From Costus lasius (Eukaryota; Streptophyta; Magnoliopsida; Zingiberales; Costaceae): 64,000 nucleotides of DNA. Below are positions 22,567-34,743 of this stretch, piece after piece. The stretch covers positions 86,599,461-86,663,460 of the forward strand of contig CM050447.1 of assembly GCA_027563935.2 (NCBI GenBank), given 5' to 3'. Made by a program: the position numbers and the translations under genes. The notes beneath the pieces were generated by a model. It was not told where the DNA came from. It worked only from the letters and a program-made list of their open reading frames with translations, and did not search any database. Each line of letters begins with the position of its first letter. The first letter of the stretch is position 1.

Positions 22567-22934
22567 GTGAATTCAGCTTTTGTAAACAGCTGTATACACC
22601 ACAAACATATGTTTAGGAAGCTCCTATGCATAAGAAGAAAAGGCAGAAGAAAGGAAAATCTTCTAAGAAATATTTTCTTTGAAAATCTTCTGCCAGAAAA
22701 CCTTATCTTGAAAAAGATAATTCAAAAATATAATCCAAAACGGGATTATAAAAATAAACTTTCTTATTTTACTTGTGGTAGTCAAAACCACATAGCAAGA
22801 GATTGCACCAAGCGGCAGAATCTCAATAATAAACAGTCTATTCTTGTTGACTGTGTACAAGAAGACCTACTAAATGTAGACAAATATATATTGGATAATG
22901 AGTCAATATATAGTATTGTCTCAATCCCAGATCC
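22567..22934 (+). pseudogene. EPRV coat-protein C-terminus with zinc knuckle, truncated
   Basis: Basic Lys/Arg-rich sequence followed by a zinc-knuckle-like segment (FTCGSQNHIARDC), as found at the end of Caulimoviridae coat proteins. The first Cys of the CX2CX4HX4C pattern is Tyr here (22765-22767), so the knuckle is defective. A change of frame lies in the basic stretch around 22670-22730. After the knuckle about 40 codons of polyprotein continue until homology ends at about 22930, where gypsy gag begins. The viral protease, reverse transcriptase and RNase H are not in the window. Confidence 0.65.
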
Positions 22935-22937
22935 AGC

Positions 22938-23846
22938 CTTGAACCCACACGGTTCCTTGATTGGGCCATGTCGGTCGACAACTACTTTGAGTGGTGCGCC
23001 ATGCCCCAACACTTGCGCGTCAACTTTGTGCACCTCCTACTAGAGGGTCCAGCCCGTCTGTATTGGGCAAATGTGGAACAACAACTAGAGCAGCAAGCCC
23101 TTCCACCCATTACACGGTGGGATGAAATGAAGTACTGCCTCCGTGAGCGCTATGTTCCCCCCTCCTATAGGCAGCGCCTCTTGAACCAATATAGTAGCAT
23201 ACACCAGGGATCCAGTACCGTCATTGAGTATAGGCTAGCCTTTGACACATTAGTACTTAGGTGCAACTTGCGAGAGGACCCTGAGTTTACCCTATCTAGA
23301 TTCAAGCATGGACTCCGATCAACGATCTGAAGAGCCCTACCTGCCTATAACTCGGAGAGTTTAGACCAGACATTTCAGCGAGCTCTAGACATTGAGCAAG
23401 ACTTGCACATTGCTGCTAGGCACAGCGAGCTAGTACCTTCTAGACGACCCCCAGCTGTTAGTCCCCCACCTGTTTATTCTAGAGCTGAGCGCGAAGAGCC
23501 ACGATACGCTCCAACTGTCCGCGAGGAACGCTCAGAGCCCCATCATGCTTCCACTGTTCGTGACCCCCCTAGGCATCCCACACCTGACGCCCCTCCTCGT
23601 CTTTCATGGGAGGAAAAGGGCAAGGCCCCAGCTCATGGGTCCGCGAACCGTGTGAATTGTTTCAACTGTCTTCAGCCCGGCCATTATTCGAAGGATTGCC
23701 CTAAACGTCCTGCCCATGTTGACAAGAGTCAGCCCCGGTTGGCTGTTATAACCCGTGACTGCCTTGAGCGTGACATTGAGCCTGAGTGCTATACTAGTGA
23801 GGATGAGTCGGGTCAGCCCACACTTGCAGTTGTCGGTGTACTCTAG
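22938..23846 (+). pseudogene. Ty3/gypsy gag (right copy), 5'-truncated
   Basis: Retrotransposon Gag starting mid-domain (SVDNYFEWCAMP...), with the Gag core to about 23330, an in-frame TGA at 23328-23330, a Pro/Arg/Glu-rich linker, and a zinc knuckle C-F-N-C-X4-H-Y-S-K-D-C near 23660-23700. A TAG ends the frame at 23844-23846, and protease follows in another frame. The 5' LTR, PBS and Gag N-terminus are missing because the element is joined to viral sequence at about 22935. Confidence 0.85.
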
Positions 23847-23890
23847 TGCAAACCCCTCCCTCCGAGGATTGAAGGCGCACCAATATTTTC

Positions 23891-26524
23891 ATGACTTACA
23901 TCAAATGCAACGGGCATTCGTGTAAGATCGTTATTGATGGGGGTAGTAGCCTGAACGTGGTGTCACGCACCGCAATCACTCGGTTCAACCTTGCACTTGA
24001 ACCCCACCCGAAGCCGTACTCCATCGCTTGGGTCGACACATCGAGCCTACTAGTCACCCACCATTGTCAGGTTCCCATTAGCTTTGGGGACTATAAGGAG
24101 AAAGTTTGGTGCGACGTGGCAACTATGGATGTTGCCCATGTACTGTTGGGTCACCCTTGGCTATATGACCGTGACGTGGTACACTATGGTCGATCGAACA
24201 CTTATGTCTTCGACCACAATGACTAGAAAAACCGGCTAAACCCAACCTCGCCCATAGAATTGTGTGCACCAACATCTAAGTGTTTGATTATGCCCCCGAA
24301 ACCTGCTGCAGTCGTGTCCTTAATGTGCACCCCAGCACTGATCCATGAAGCGAGTGAGACCAAGGTGGTCTATGCCTTGATGTTGCGTGAGGCGGTGGAC
24401 CCGTCGCCCCAGGCGGAGATGGACCCTCCAGCCAACATCGCCCCCCTCTTTTCTAAGTATAGTGACATCTCACCCGAGGATCTGCTTCATGGACTCCCTC
24501 CGGAAAGGGAGATCCAACATGCGATAGACTTAGTGCCGCGAGCCCCTCTCCCAAACTTGCCCCACCATAGACTCAACCCCATTGAACATGCTGAGTTGCA
24601 ACATCAAGTGGATGAACTTTTCACCAAGGTGTACATCCGCGAGAGCCTTAGCCCATGCGCTGGCCCCGCCCTGCTCACGCCTAAAAAGGATGGGTCGTGG
24701 CGTATGTGCATAGATAGTCAAGCCATTAATAGGATCACCGTCAAGTATCGGTTTCCCATACCCCGTCTTGACAGCATGCTCAATTTGGTTTCAGGTTCAT
24801 CATGGTTTACCAAGTTAGACCTCCGAAGCGGATATCACCAGGTCCGAATCCGTGAGGGTGACGAATGGAAGACTGCATTCAAGACCAAGGATGGTCTGTA
24901 CGAGTGGTTAGTCATGCCCATTGGCTTGACGAACGCCCCCTCCACATTCATGAGGTTGATGAGTCAAGTCCTCAAGCCCTACATGGGCAAATTCCTGGTC
25001 GTCTACTTTGACGACATTCTGATATTCAGCCGCTCCCGAGAGGAGCACTTAGAGCATCTTCGCTCTACTTTTGAGATTCTCCGGAAGGAGCGGCTCTTCC
25101 TTAACAAGAAGAAGTGCACCTTCATGGTCACCCAAGTCCACTTTCTAGGGTACATAGTGTCAGACCAAGGTCTCTCTGTTGACCCTATCAAGATTGATGT
25201 CATTCGGCATTGGCCTGAGCCTCGCACTATTTATGAGGTTCGTAGTTTCTTAGGTCATGCTGGGTTCTATCGTTGATTCATCCATGGGTTTAGCACCATT
25301 GCTACCCTATTGACCCAGTGTCTATCGAAAAATGACTTTGAGTGGACACCGGCCACTCGGCGTGCCTTTGATGCCCTTAAGGATGCCCTTACCACGGCCC
25401 TCGTTTTTTGACTTCTAGATTTTTCCAAAGTCTTTGAAGTTGCATGTGATGCCTCTGGTACTGGGATTGGAGGAACTCTGAGCCAAGAAGGCCACCCGGT
25501 TGCCTTCTTTAGTGAAGAACTAAATGCAGTTAGGCAGCGATACTCCACATATGACAAAGAATTTTATGTCATTGTCCAATCGTTTAGGTAGTGGAGACAC
25601 TATTTACTCCACTGCGAGTTTGTCCTGTATAGTGACCATCAGGGCTTATCCTTCTTGAGCACCCAAAAGAAGTTGGATGCCAGGCATGCCAAGTGGGTGG
25701 AGTACTTGCAATAGTACTCTTTTGTGATAAATCATATGGCGAGTAAGGAGAATGTAGTAGCGGACACCCTAAGACGGGTAAGGACTCTTTTGTGTGTTAT
25801 GCATACCCGCGTCAATACCTTCGCCTATGTTAAGGATGAGTACCCTAGCTGCCCTGATTTTGGTGCCATCTATACTCGCCTGAGCGAGCATGAGGATGTT
25901 GAGTCACCTTACCCGTTGTGTGAGGGTTACTTGTTCTTTGGGAACCAGTTGTGTATTCCCCGGTCCTCCCTTCGTGACCATCTTCTGTTAGAGTTGCATG
26001 CAGGTGGTGTTGCCAGCCACGATGGATGTGATAAGACATTTGAGATGGCTGAGGAATGCCTGTTTTGGCCCTCCATGCACAAAGATGTGGAGCGCATTGT
26101 CTGCCACTGTGGCACTTGCCAAATGGCTAAGCCTCGACCCCCGAACACTGGACTGTACACCCCACTACCTGTTTCTGAGGGTCCATGGAAGGACCTCGGC
26201 ATGGACTTCGTCCTGCGGTTGCCCCTCACTGTGTCTAGATTCGATTCCATCTACGTCATAGTGGATTGATTCTCCAAGATGGCCTATTTCATCCCCTGTT
26301 CTAGGACAGCAGATGCGTCCCACATAGCCCATCTGTTCATTAGGAAGGTAGTTCGCCACCATGGCCTCCCACACTCTATAGTTTCCGATCGCGACACTTG
26401 TTTCATGAGCCACTTTTGGCTATTACTATGGGCACTATTAGGGATCACCCTTAAGTTTTCTACGGCCTATCACCCCCAAACTGACGGCCAAACTGAGGTC
26501 GTTAACCGGAGTTTGGGTAACTTG
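23891..26524 (+). pseudogene. Ty3/gypsy pol (protease-RT-RNase H-integrase), broken by copia-3
   Basis: One continuous frame with seven internal stops carries retropepsin (V-I-D-G-G-S-S), RT (A-F-K-T-K-D-G-L-Y-E-W, then Y-F-D-D-I-L-I-F-S near 25003-25030), RNase H ([11 protein letters not shown]), the integrase HHCC finger (H..H..C-H-C-G-T-C) and a DDE core ending G-Q-T-E-V-V-N-R. Stops: TAG 24224, TGA 25274, TGA 25409, TAG 25589, TAG 25712, TGA 26267, plus the earlier gag stops. Several sit where Arg or Gln is expected. The frame stops at 26524 where copia-3 is inserted and resumes at 39038. Clade within Ty3/gypsy is not assigned; no chromodomain is seen. Confidence 0.9.
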
Positions 26525-28181
26525 TGTTGGGGTATGCCCTTAAGGCTAATGTTTGAGGCCTTGGGATTGTAACAGTATCATGTATAAACTCTTATGTTTA
26601 TAAAGGCAATGGTTGTTATTCAGTTGGTTACATTGTCTGCTGCAATAAGTGTGCTTCTGAATAATGTCTCAATGCTGTTCAGCTTGGCTGACATGCTGTA
26701 ATGTCCTTAGTCGAGATATCTTGGTGAACATGAGACAACCTTGATATGATTGAGACTAATATGTGTTCTAATCTTATAGGATGCTTCGAGCATGGAATAA
26801 GATGTAGACTCATGGGTACATTGGATGTACTGGACAGACCCTACTAGGATATTCAATTGCTTATCACAATGTGAATAATCCTTGTTTGCAACAAGTGGCA
26901 CATGTCCTCTGACTTGAGATCACTTGTGTTTCTAAATGATGATTGTCATTATTTTGAGGTAGTTCAATATCATTTGAAACATAATGGTTATAGACTATCT
27001 TGGATGGTGAGCTTGAGTCAGGTTAGGACACTAGTGATAGATATAGGATTGTCGTCTCCTTGTTTGGAGTGTGATGTTCTAAAGGGGCCCCCCTGGATGA
27101 GATGATTGAGAAAGTGTATGGCCATACCCAGGTGACTATGTTCATCTGATCTAATCATGCTCATCATATTGGAGCTACAGGCTTGACACGCTTGTCCAAT
27201 AAGAACATCCAGTGGCAAAGGAAACATGTATGCCTGGTGAAGTGGATTCACACTTGTGCTGTGGTTTGGGTGTAGTCTTGGAAGACTCTTTCTTTTATAT
27301 CGGGAGACAGTGATGTGTTGCTAGATACCCCTCACTGATCGTGATAACGTAAGTTATCGTTACCGACATTTAAAGGAAACCCTTAGGGTCGCACAATTTG
27401 ATGATATGGCTTACTTAAGTCAGATCGTGTGGACTGAATTGTTTGAGTTCAGTTTAAAGGGATTTAATCTCTGATTGTAAGTGAGATCTGGTCTGATCAT
27501 GTTTGATTGATTAGGGCTTAAGATCGGTAAGCTTAGATCGAGAGAGTTGATGCTAGATCGGTAAGATCAAGAGTATCAGGAGATGAACGGTCAGATCCTG
27601 AACCTTAGGGTTTAAGGTGATCTGGATCGAGGCTTGGTTTGATTTGGTTTTTAAACCAAATCAACTTGAACCGCTCATTAATTGAGCGCATGGTTCAAAG
27701 GGGGCATGTTGCGATTCATTCACTTGGCGTGAATGAGAGAACGTGGGGTGTGGTTTCTAATTTTAGAAACCATGATCTCAAAAGAGACAACGCTTCTTGT
27801 TCGAGCATAGAAGCCCTATTCTCGCCGCTTGCCTATCTCTCTGGATGATTTTTCTCTCGTGGTGAAGGAGGCTCACGACTTGGAGGAAATTCGGCCAAGC
27901 ACCTCATCCCTTACACGACAAGGTCACTTGGAGATCCTTGCTAGCACAAGGAGCGTCCAAGGAGCATGCCGTTAATCATCTTGTGTGCGGCGCTTCGGAG
28001 GAGAGCCCTGTCGCCATCTTCTTCCTAGACGCCAATCGAACCAATGGCAATGGTATGAATCCATACTCGAACAAGTTGATCATATATTTGCGAAAGATCT
28101 ATTGAAACCCATGCTTCCGCTTGCAAAATTTTATGCGCCACCTATCTGGGTTTCGCCCCCTAGTTACAGGGGAACCTTTCA
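26525..28181 (+). repeat. Copia-3 5' LTR (1657 bp)
   Basis: Starts TGTTGGGGTATG and ends ...ACCTTTCA, followed two bases later by the PBS (28184-28195). Confidence 0.95.
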
Positions 28182-28709
28182 ATTGGTATCAGAGCGAAAG
28201 GTTATCGTTTGAATCATATGATTGCTTGAAGATAATGTTCAATCCATGTTTATGCTTATGCTTAGATCTAAGTTTTATTACATGCGAAAGTTTATGCTAG
28301 TTCATCATGCGTAAATACATGTATGATGTTTGTTACTTCTTGGCGCATGTATTGGCGCATGTTGTTCTTTTGTCAAAGAAAAACTTAACTTTCGCGCCTA
28401 TCATTAGACTAAGCGCCTGCTATAAACCCTTAGACAGGTTGATGGGGTTGAAGTCATCCTCTAGGTTAGATCCAATAGTCTGATCAGACCATCTGACAGC
28501 CTAGATGGGTCGACCAGATGGCACCCATGCGCAAGCATGAGGTGGCTATAGGTCGACTGCATCACAGGCGTGTAGCGAGGTCTGGTTGAGACAACTGGTG
28601 AACGCACATGAGTTAGGCCCGGGTTCACACCCGCTTGCCAGAACCCATGATGGTTGTTCAGCCCTTGGCGCATGCATAGTTGACCACTGGGTCGACTCAA
28701 GTCAGTTAG
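28182..28709 (+). other. Copia-3 leader, first part
   Basis: PBS and the first half of the leader, homologous to 13243-13863 of copia-2 but diverged. Interrupted at 28710 by a solo LTR; it resumes at 30414. Confidence 0.8.
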
Positions 28710-30413
28710 TGTTGGGGTATGCCCTTAAGGCTAATGTTTGAGGCCTGTGGGAATGTATCTGTATCATGTAATAAACTCTTAAGTTTATAAAGGCATGGTT
28801 GTTATTCAGTTAGCTACATTGTCTGCTGCAATATATGTTCTTCTGAATAATGTCTCAAAGCTGTTCAGCTGGGCTGACAAGCTATTATGTCCTTAGTCGA
28901 TATATCTTGGTGAACATGAGACAGCCTTGATATGGTTAAGACTAATATGTGTTCTAATCTTATAGGATGCTTCGAGCATGGAATATGATTATAGGCTCAT
29001 GGGTACATTGGATGTACTGGACAGACCCTACGAGGATGTTCAATTGTTTGTCACAATGTGAATATTCCTTGATTATGACAAGTGGCACATTTCCTCTGAC
29101 TTGAGATCACTTGTGTTTCTAAATGATGATTGTCATTGTTTTGAGGTAGTTCAATATCATTTGAAACATAATGATTATAGACTATCTTGGATGATGAGCT
29201 TGAGTCAGGTTAGAGCACTAGTGATAGACATAGGATTGCCGTCTCCTTGTTTAAGGAGTGTGATGTTCTGAAGGGGCCCCCTGGATGAGATGATTGAGAG
29301 AGTGTATGGCCATACCCAGGTGACAGTGTTCATCTGTTCTAATCATGCTCATCATATTGGAATTACAAGCTTGACAGGCTTGTCCAATAAGAACATCCAG
29401 TGGCAAAGGAAATATGCATGCCTTGTGATTTGATTCACACTTGTGCTGTGGTTTGGGTGTAGTCTTGGAAGACTCATTTCTTTATATCGGGAGATAGTGA
29501 TGTGTTGCTAGATACCCCTCACTGATCGTGATAACGCGAGTTATCGTTACCGACATTTAAAGGAAACCCTTAGGGTCGCACAATTTGATGATATGGCTTA
29601 CTTAAGTCAGATCGTGTGGACTGAATTGTTTGGGTTCAGTTTAAAGGGATTTAATCTCTGATTGTGAGTGAGATCTGGTCTGATCATGTTTGATTGATTA
29701 GGGCTTGAGATCGGTAAGCTTCGATCGAGAGAATGCATGCCAGATCGGTCAGATCAGGGGCATCGTTGAGATCGACGGTTAGATCGTGAACCTTAGGGTT
29801 TATTTAAGATCTAGACTAGATCATTGGCTTGATTGGTTCTTAAACCGAACCAAAGTGAACCGGCTCACTAAATGAGCGCTTGGTTCATAGGGAGAGGAGT
29901 AGGCGACAAGTTCACTTGGCGTGAACGTTGTGGTGAGGAGTGGTTACTATTTTTAGTAACCATGATCTCCATTTGGAGAGTGCGCTCATCAAAATAGAAT
30001 ATACTCTATTTTCGCTCACTCATATTTCTCTCGCCCATATTCCTCTCGTCTCTCTCGTGAGTGTGGCGACGGTTTGAAGGTTGAGGAGGATTCGGCCAAG
30101 AAGAAAGAGATCTCATTTTCCCTTCACTCGACAAGGACCTCTTGGAACCTTGCTAGCACAAGGAGCACCAAGAGAGATAGCGACATCATCTTGTGTGTGA
30201 CGACAAGGAGAAGATCTACTTTGATCTTTGCTTCCAAGGAAACATCTTCTCCATGGCGATGGTATGATTGTTTTCTTATTATCAAGTTGATCTTTTAGCA
30301 TGCATATCGATCCTATAACCCTAGTTCCGCAAGAAGAAAATTTTATGCGCCATATGCTTTAGGGTTATGCTCCCCCTAGAAAGGGGACCCCCCTAATCTA
30401 AGGGGCACTTTCA
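28710..30413 (+). mobile_element. Solo LTR A (1704 bp) in the copia-3 leader
   Basis: A complete single LTR of the same family, TG...CA, with no internal region. It is flanked by the exact duplication GTTAG (28705-28709 and 30414-30418). The flanking leader sequence joins correctly across it when compared with copia-2. Solo LTRs arise by LTR-LTR recombination after a full insertion. It ends with a C-run/G-run hairpin region (about 30371-30405). Confidence 0.95.
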
Positions 30414-31737
30414 GTTAGGACTTGGTGCATGCAAGGGCAGTGGATCTGACTAGACATGATGAGTGGATCCCTATCAATGGACCGTTGTAAGGTTGTAGGG
30501 CACATAAGAAAAGTAAAATTGATAACAAAGGGTTTTCAAAATTTTATTTTCTTATTAATGGATCACATGTTGTTTGGATGATGCCATATGTTTGTTTATT
30601 TAATCTTATGTGGGCTGCCCTGTTTAATGTGTGCTGTGCTGGGGCCTGCGTGCCTGGAATTTAAATGTAAATAAATATATTTATTGTGATCTGCGCATCA
30701 CTTTTCATTTAAATTATAAAGTGTAATTGACCTGCGAGTCAATCTTGTCTAGATAGATTAATTTGTAAATTAATCAGACAAGAGCACAGAGCACACTTGG
30801 TAGAGGCGCTTGCAGCAGAGGCTTGACCAGGTGGGAGGTCCAGGGTTCGACTCTGGGACCAGGCGCATTTTCCCTGGTAGGCGCACCTGAGCTGCAGATG
30901 GCGCTTAGGCCCTGGTTTGGGCCAGATGAGCAGCAAAAGACCCATGAAGAAAAGCAAGTGAAGACTTAAGTTTAATTTAAGGTCTAACTTAGGCTTAATG
31001 GGCTTTTACCACATAAGATCAACATGCTTTCTATTTATTGCTTTTATAATTAGAATTGCATGAGTTTATCTTCTGCTATCACCATAGGAATTGCATGATA
31101 GTCAAGAAGATAAAAGACCGTTAAAATCCAACGCTAAAATATCAAGCTCGTAAGCCTTCTGACGCGAAACCTCACTGTTCTGATTATCGTTGGAGCCGTT
31201 TTGTACCCACTCAGTGGGCACGTCCATCTATCTTCAGACGGTGCGGGATTACACCTGCGTGTTACAGAGAAAGGATTTATCGCTTCTCGTTGCTCAGCAT
31301 AGCACGTGGTGGTCCAGGGAGTAGGTCGGGTCAACTTGACCATGTAGGCTACATATGTGGCGCATATGGTAGCACATGGAGGCAGCCATCTGTGGGATCA
31401 GAGACTGTGTTGTACCAACTCAGTTGGCTCAGTCTGCTGGATTGCCCAAATGAAGGGGAATCGCACGGGTTGGCGATTGGCTGGGACAGCCTACCAGAGA
31501 CTAGTGCTTGTACTCTCTGTGCATCTTATCTCGCCTGAGCGGGACGCGGAGACCAAGTATGAAATCTGGATCCCATCTCACTAAAAGAGTTCTACTCTTT
31601 CGGGCTGTTTTTGCTGGATTTTTCAGCCAGATAAAATAGTGAGAAAAGAATCTTTCTTAAGTCCTGGATTGATTCTGAACATTGATACTGACCTTGCTGT
31701 TCTTGCATTGTTGTAGATTCCTGCAGCAACGAACACC
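30414..31737 (+). other. Copia-3 leader, second part
   Basis: Rest of the leader before gag. It holds the paired inverted repeats (about 31208-31220 and about 31417-31430), the conserved hairpin (31529-31544) and the 82-codon frame (31290-31538). Relative to copia-2 it has an extra stretch around 30805-30875 containing GGTTCGACTCT, which resembles a tRNA B-box. Confidence 0.75.
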
Positions 31738-34700
31738 ATGAGCTTCAATGTGCGATCCCTACTAGAAAGGGAGAAGTTTGCTGGGCCGAACTTCTCAGAC
31801 TGGTACGGACACCTTAAGATTGTTCTTAAGGCAGAGAGGAAACTGTATGTCCTCGAGACAGCAATACCGCCTCAACCCGCTGCGAACGCCGCAAGGGCGG
31901 TTCAGGATGCCTATGAAAAGCATGTCAATGATAGCATTGATGTCGCTTGCCTGATGCTAGCGTCTATGACGCCACCGCTGCAGCGTCAGCATAAGGATAT
32001 GTCTGCTATAGAAATGATAACAAACCTCAAGATGCTGTATGCTGCACAGGCGAGGACTGAGCGCTATAACTTGACCAAGCTTTTCTTTCAGAGCAAACTG
32101 GCTGAAGGGAGTCCAGTGGGAGCTCACGTGCTCAAGATGATTGGGCACAAGGAGGCTCTAGAGAAACTGGGGCATACCATCAATCAGGAGCTTGCTGTAG
32201 ACATTATTCTGCAGTCTACCGCCCTCTTTCGATGCGTTCATCATTAACTTTAATATGAACAAAATCGACTGTACTCCGGCAGAATTGCTGAATATGCTCT
32301 TGACTACTGAGGAGACTCTGAAGGGAAAGCCTTCAACCTCTGTCTTGATGTTTCCTTCTAGGAACAAGAAGAAGGGGAAGAAGGGCAAGACCCCTGTCAA
32401 GAGCTACAGCAAGGCTCTGAAGCAAAAGGTCAAGCGGTCGAAGGAATACAGATGTTTCCACTGTGGCCAGCTGGGTCACTGGAAAAAGGACTATAAAGCG
32501 CTCCAAGGAGACAAGAGGGGAAGCATCGCTTCTGGCTCAGGTATATACCTGACGGAAGTCATGGTTTCATCTTCTTCTATTTCATGGGTGTTGGACACTG
32601 CATGTGGAGTTCACATTTGTTCAAATGTACAGGAACTCAAGAGAAGAAGACAGGTGGGACAGCATGAGGTGGACCTACGAGTTGGAAACGGGGCACGGGT
32701 TGCTGCTGTTGATGTAGGAGAATATTACATCTCATTACCATCTGGACTTGTATTGGAACTAGACAATTGTTACTTTGTTCCCAGCATTACTAAAAATATT
32801 ATCTCCATTCCTGCTCTTGTCAGGAAGGGGTTTTCCTTTGAATGCAATATTTCAAAGTGTGTTCTTTCTTTAGATAATATTGTTTATGCTACTGGTTCAA
32901 TTAACAATGGGTTATTCATGTTGGACATGGAATGTTCTATACACAATATTGATAATAAGAAAGCCAAATATGCTGATGACAGCACCTTGCTATGGCATAG
33001 TCGTTTAGGTCATATTAACAAGAAACGCATTAAGCGGTTGCATGATTATGGACTGCTGGGATCATTCTCCTATGAGGAGATTGATACATGCAAAGCTTGT
33101 TTAATGGGTAAAATGACGAAGGCTCCTTTTCTTAACAAAGGTCAAAGGGCTTCAGGTTTACTTGACCTTATACACAGTGATGTGTGTGGGCCTTTTAGTA
33201 AACATGCCAGAGGTGGCTATCAATACTTCATTACCTTTACTGATGATTTCAGTAGATATGGGTATGTCTATCTTATGAGACATAAAAGTGAATCTTTTGA
33301 CAAGTTCAAAGAGTTCAAGAATGAAGTACAGAATCAGCTTGGCCGAAATATCAAGGCACTTCGTTCTGATCGAGGTGGAGAATACCTAAGTCGAGAGTTT
33401 ACTGACTATCTAAAGGAGTGTGGGATTATCTCACAGCTCACTCCACCAGGAACACCGCAATGGAATGGTGTGTCTGAGAGGAGGAACAGAACCTTATTGG
33501 ATATGGTTCGTTCTATGATGAGTCAGGCTACTCTACCTTACTCCTTTTGGGGATTTGCACTGGAGACAGCTGCAAAGGTACTAAACCGAGTGCCATCCAA
33601 GGCAGTTTCAAAGACCCCATATGAATTATGGTATGGGAAACAGCCTAGCTTGACATTTATCAGGATCTGGGGCTGCGAGGCTTATGTCAAAAAGCTCGCC
33701 TCTGGAAAACTAGAGAGCAGATCTGAGAAATGTATCTTTGTCGGTTACCCTAAGGAAACTAAGGGTTATTATTTCTACGATCCCAAAGAGAACAAGGTGT
33801 TTGTTGCTCGGACGGCCATATTTCTTGAGAAGGAGTTTCTTCTGCAAGAGGCCAGTGGGAGAGAAATAAAGCTGGATGAGAATCCAGAGGAAGGACAAAG
33901 TGGTCAAGCACAGTTGGATGAGCCTGAGCCGGTAGAACAGGTTACTGAACAACCTGAGGCTCAGATATCACGGGAACCGCGAAGATCGGGAAGGATCCGT
34001 CGACAGCCTGAGCGCTATGACGGAGTCTACATCATTGATAATGATGAACCCCTCACTTATGCGGATGCGGTCAGTGGACCGGATTCAGCGAGATGGCTTG
34101 AAGCTATGCGCGCCGAGATGGACTCCATGTCAGATAACCAAGTCTGGGATTTGGTTGATCCGCCTCCGGGAGTTATCCCTATAGGCTGTAAATGGATCTT
34201 CAAGAAGAAGATTGACATGGATGGTAACGTGGTTACCTATAAAGGCAGGCTAGTTGCGAAAGGTTTCAAACAAATCTACGGGATAGATTATGATGAAACT
34301 TTCTCACCTGTAGCTATGTTTAAGTCTATTCGGATTCTTTTCGCGATAGCAGCATATTATGATTATGAGATCTGGCAAATGGATGTGAAGACAGCTTTCC
34401 TTAATGGAAATCTGGATGAGGATGTGTATATGACACAACCAGAAGGTTTCACTAATCCATCAGATCGTCATAAAATATGCAAGTTAAAGAAGTCTATTTA
34501 TGGACTTAAACAAGCATCGAGAAGCTGGAATATTCGTTTTGATGAATCAATCTCTGAATTTGGTTTCATCAAGAACGAGGATGACCCGTGTGTATATAAG
34601 AGGTTTAGTGGGAGCGTGATTACTTTCCTAGTCCTCTACATCGATGATATCTTGATCATTGGAAACGATATTCCTGAAATGCATGCGGTTAAGGCATGGT

Positions 34701-34743
34701 TAAGGAAATGTTTTCAGATGAAAGATTTAGGAGAAGCAGCCTA
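31738..34743 (+). pseudogene. Copia-3 gag-pol, 5' part, broken
   Basis: Gag through most of RT, about 95% like copia-2. A net two-base loss at about 32214-32225 shifts the frame after residue 160 of Gag; the rest is open from 32255. The last zinc-knuckle Cys is Tyr (codon 32492). The RT motif is Y-I-D-D instead of Y-V-D-D, a conservative change. At 34744 solo LTR B splits the RT domain just after ...L-G-E-A-A-Y. Confidence 0.95.

Noticed and set aside
20742..22934. Idea of an active integrated virus
   Set aside because: Several stops, frame changes, missing RT and a 9-kb insertion upstream exclude it.
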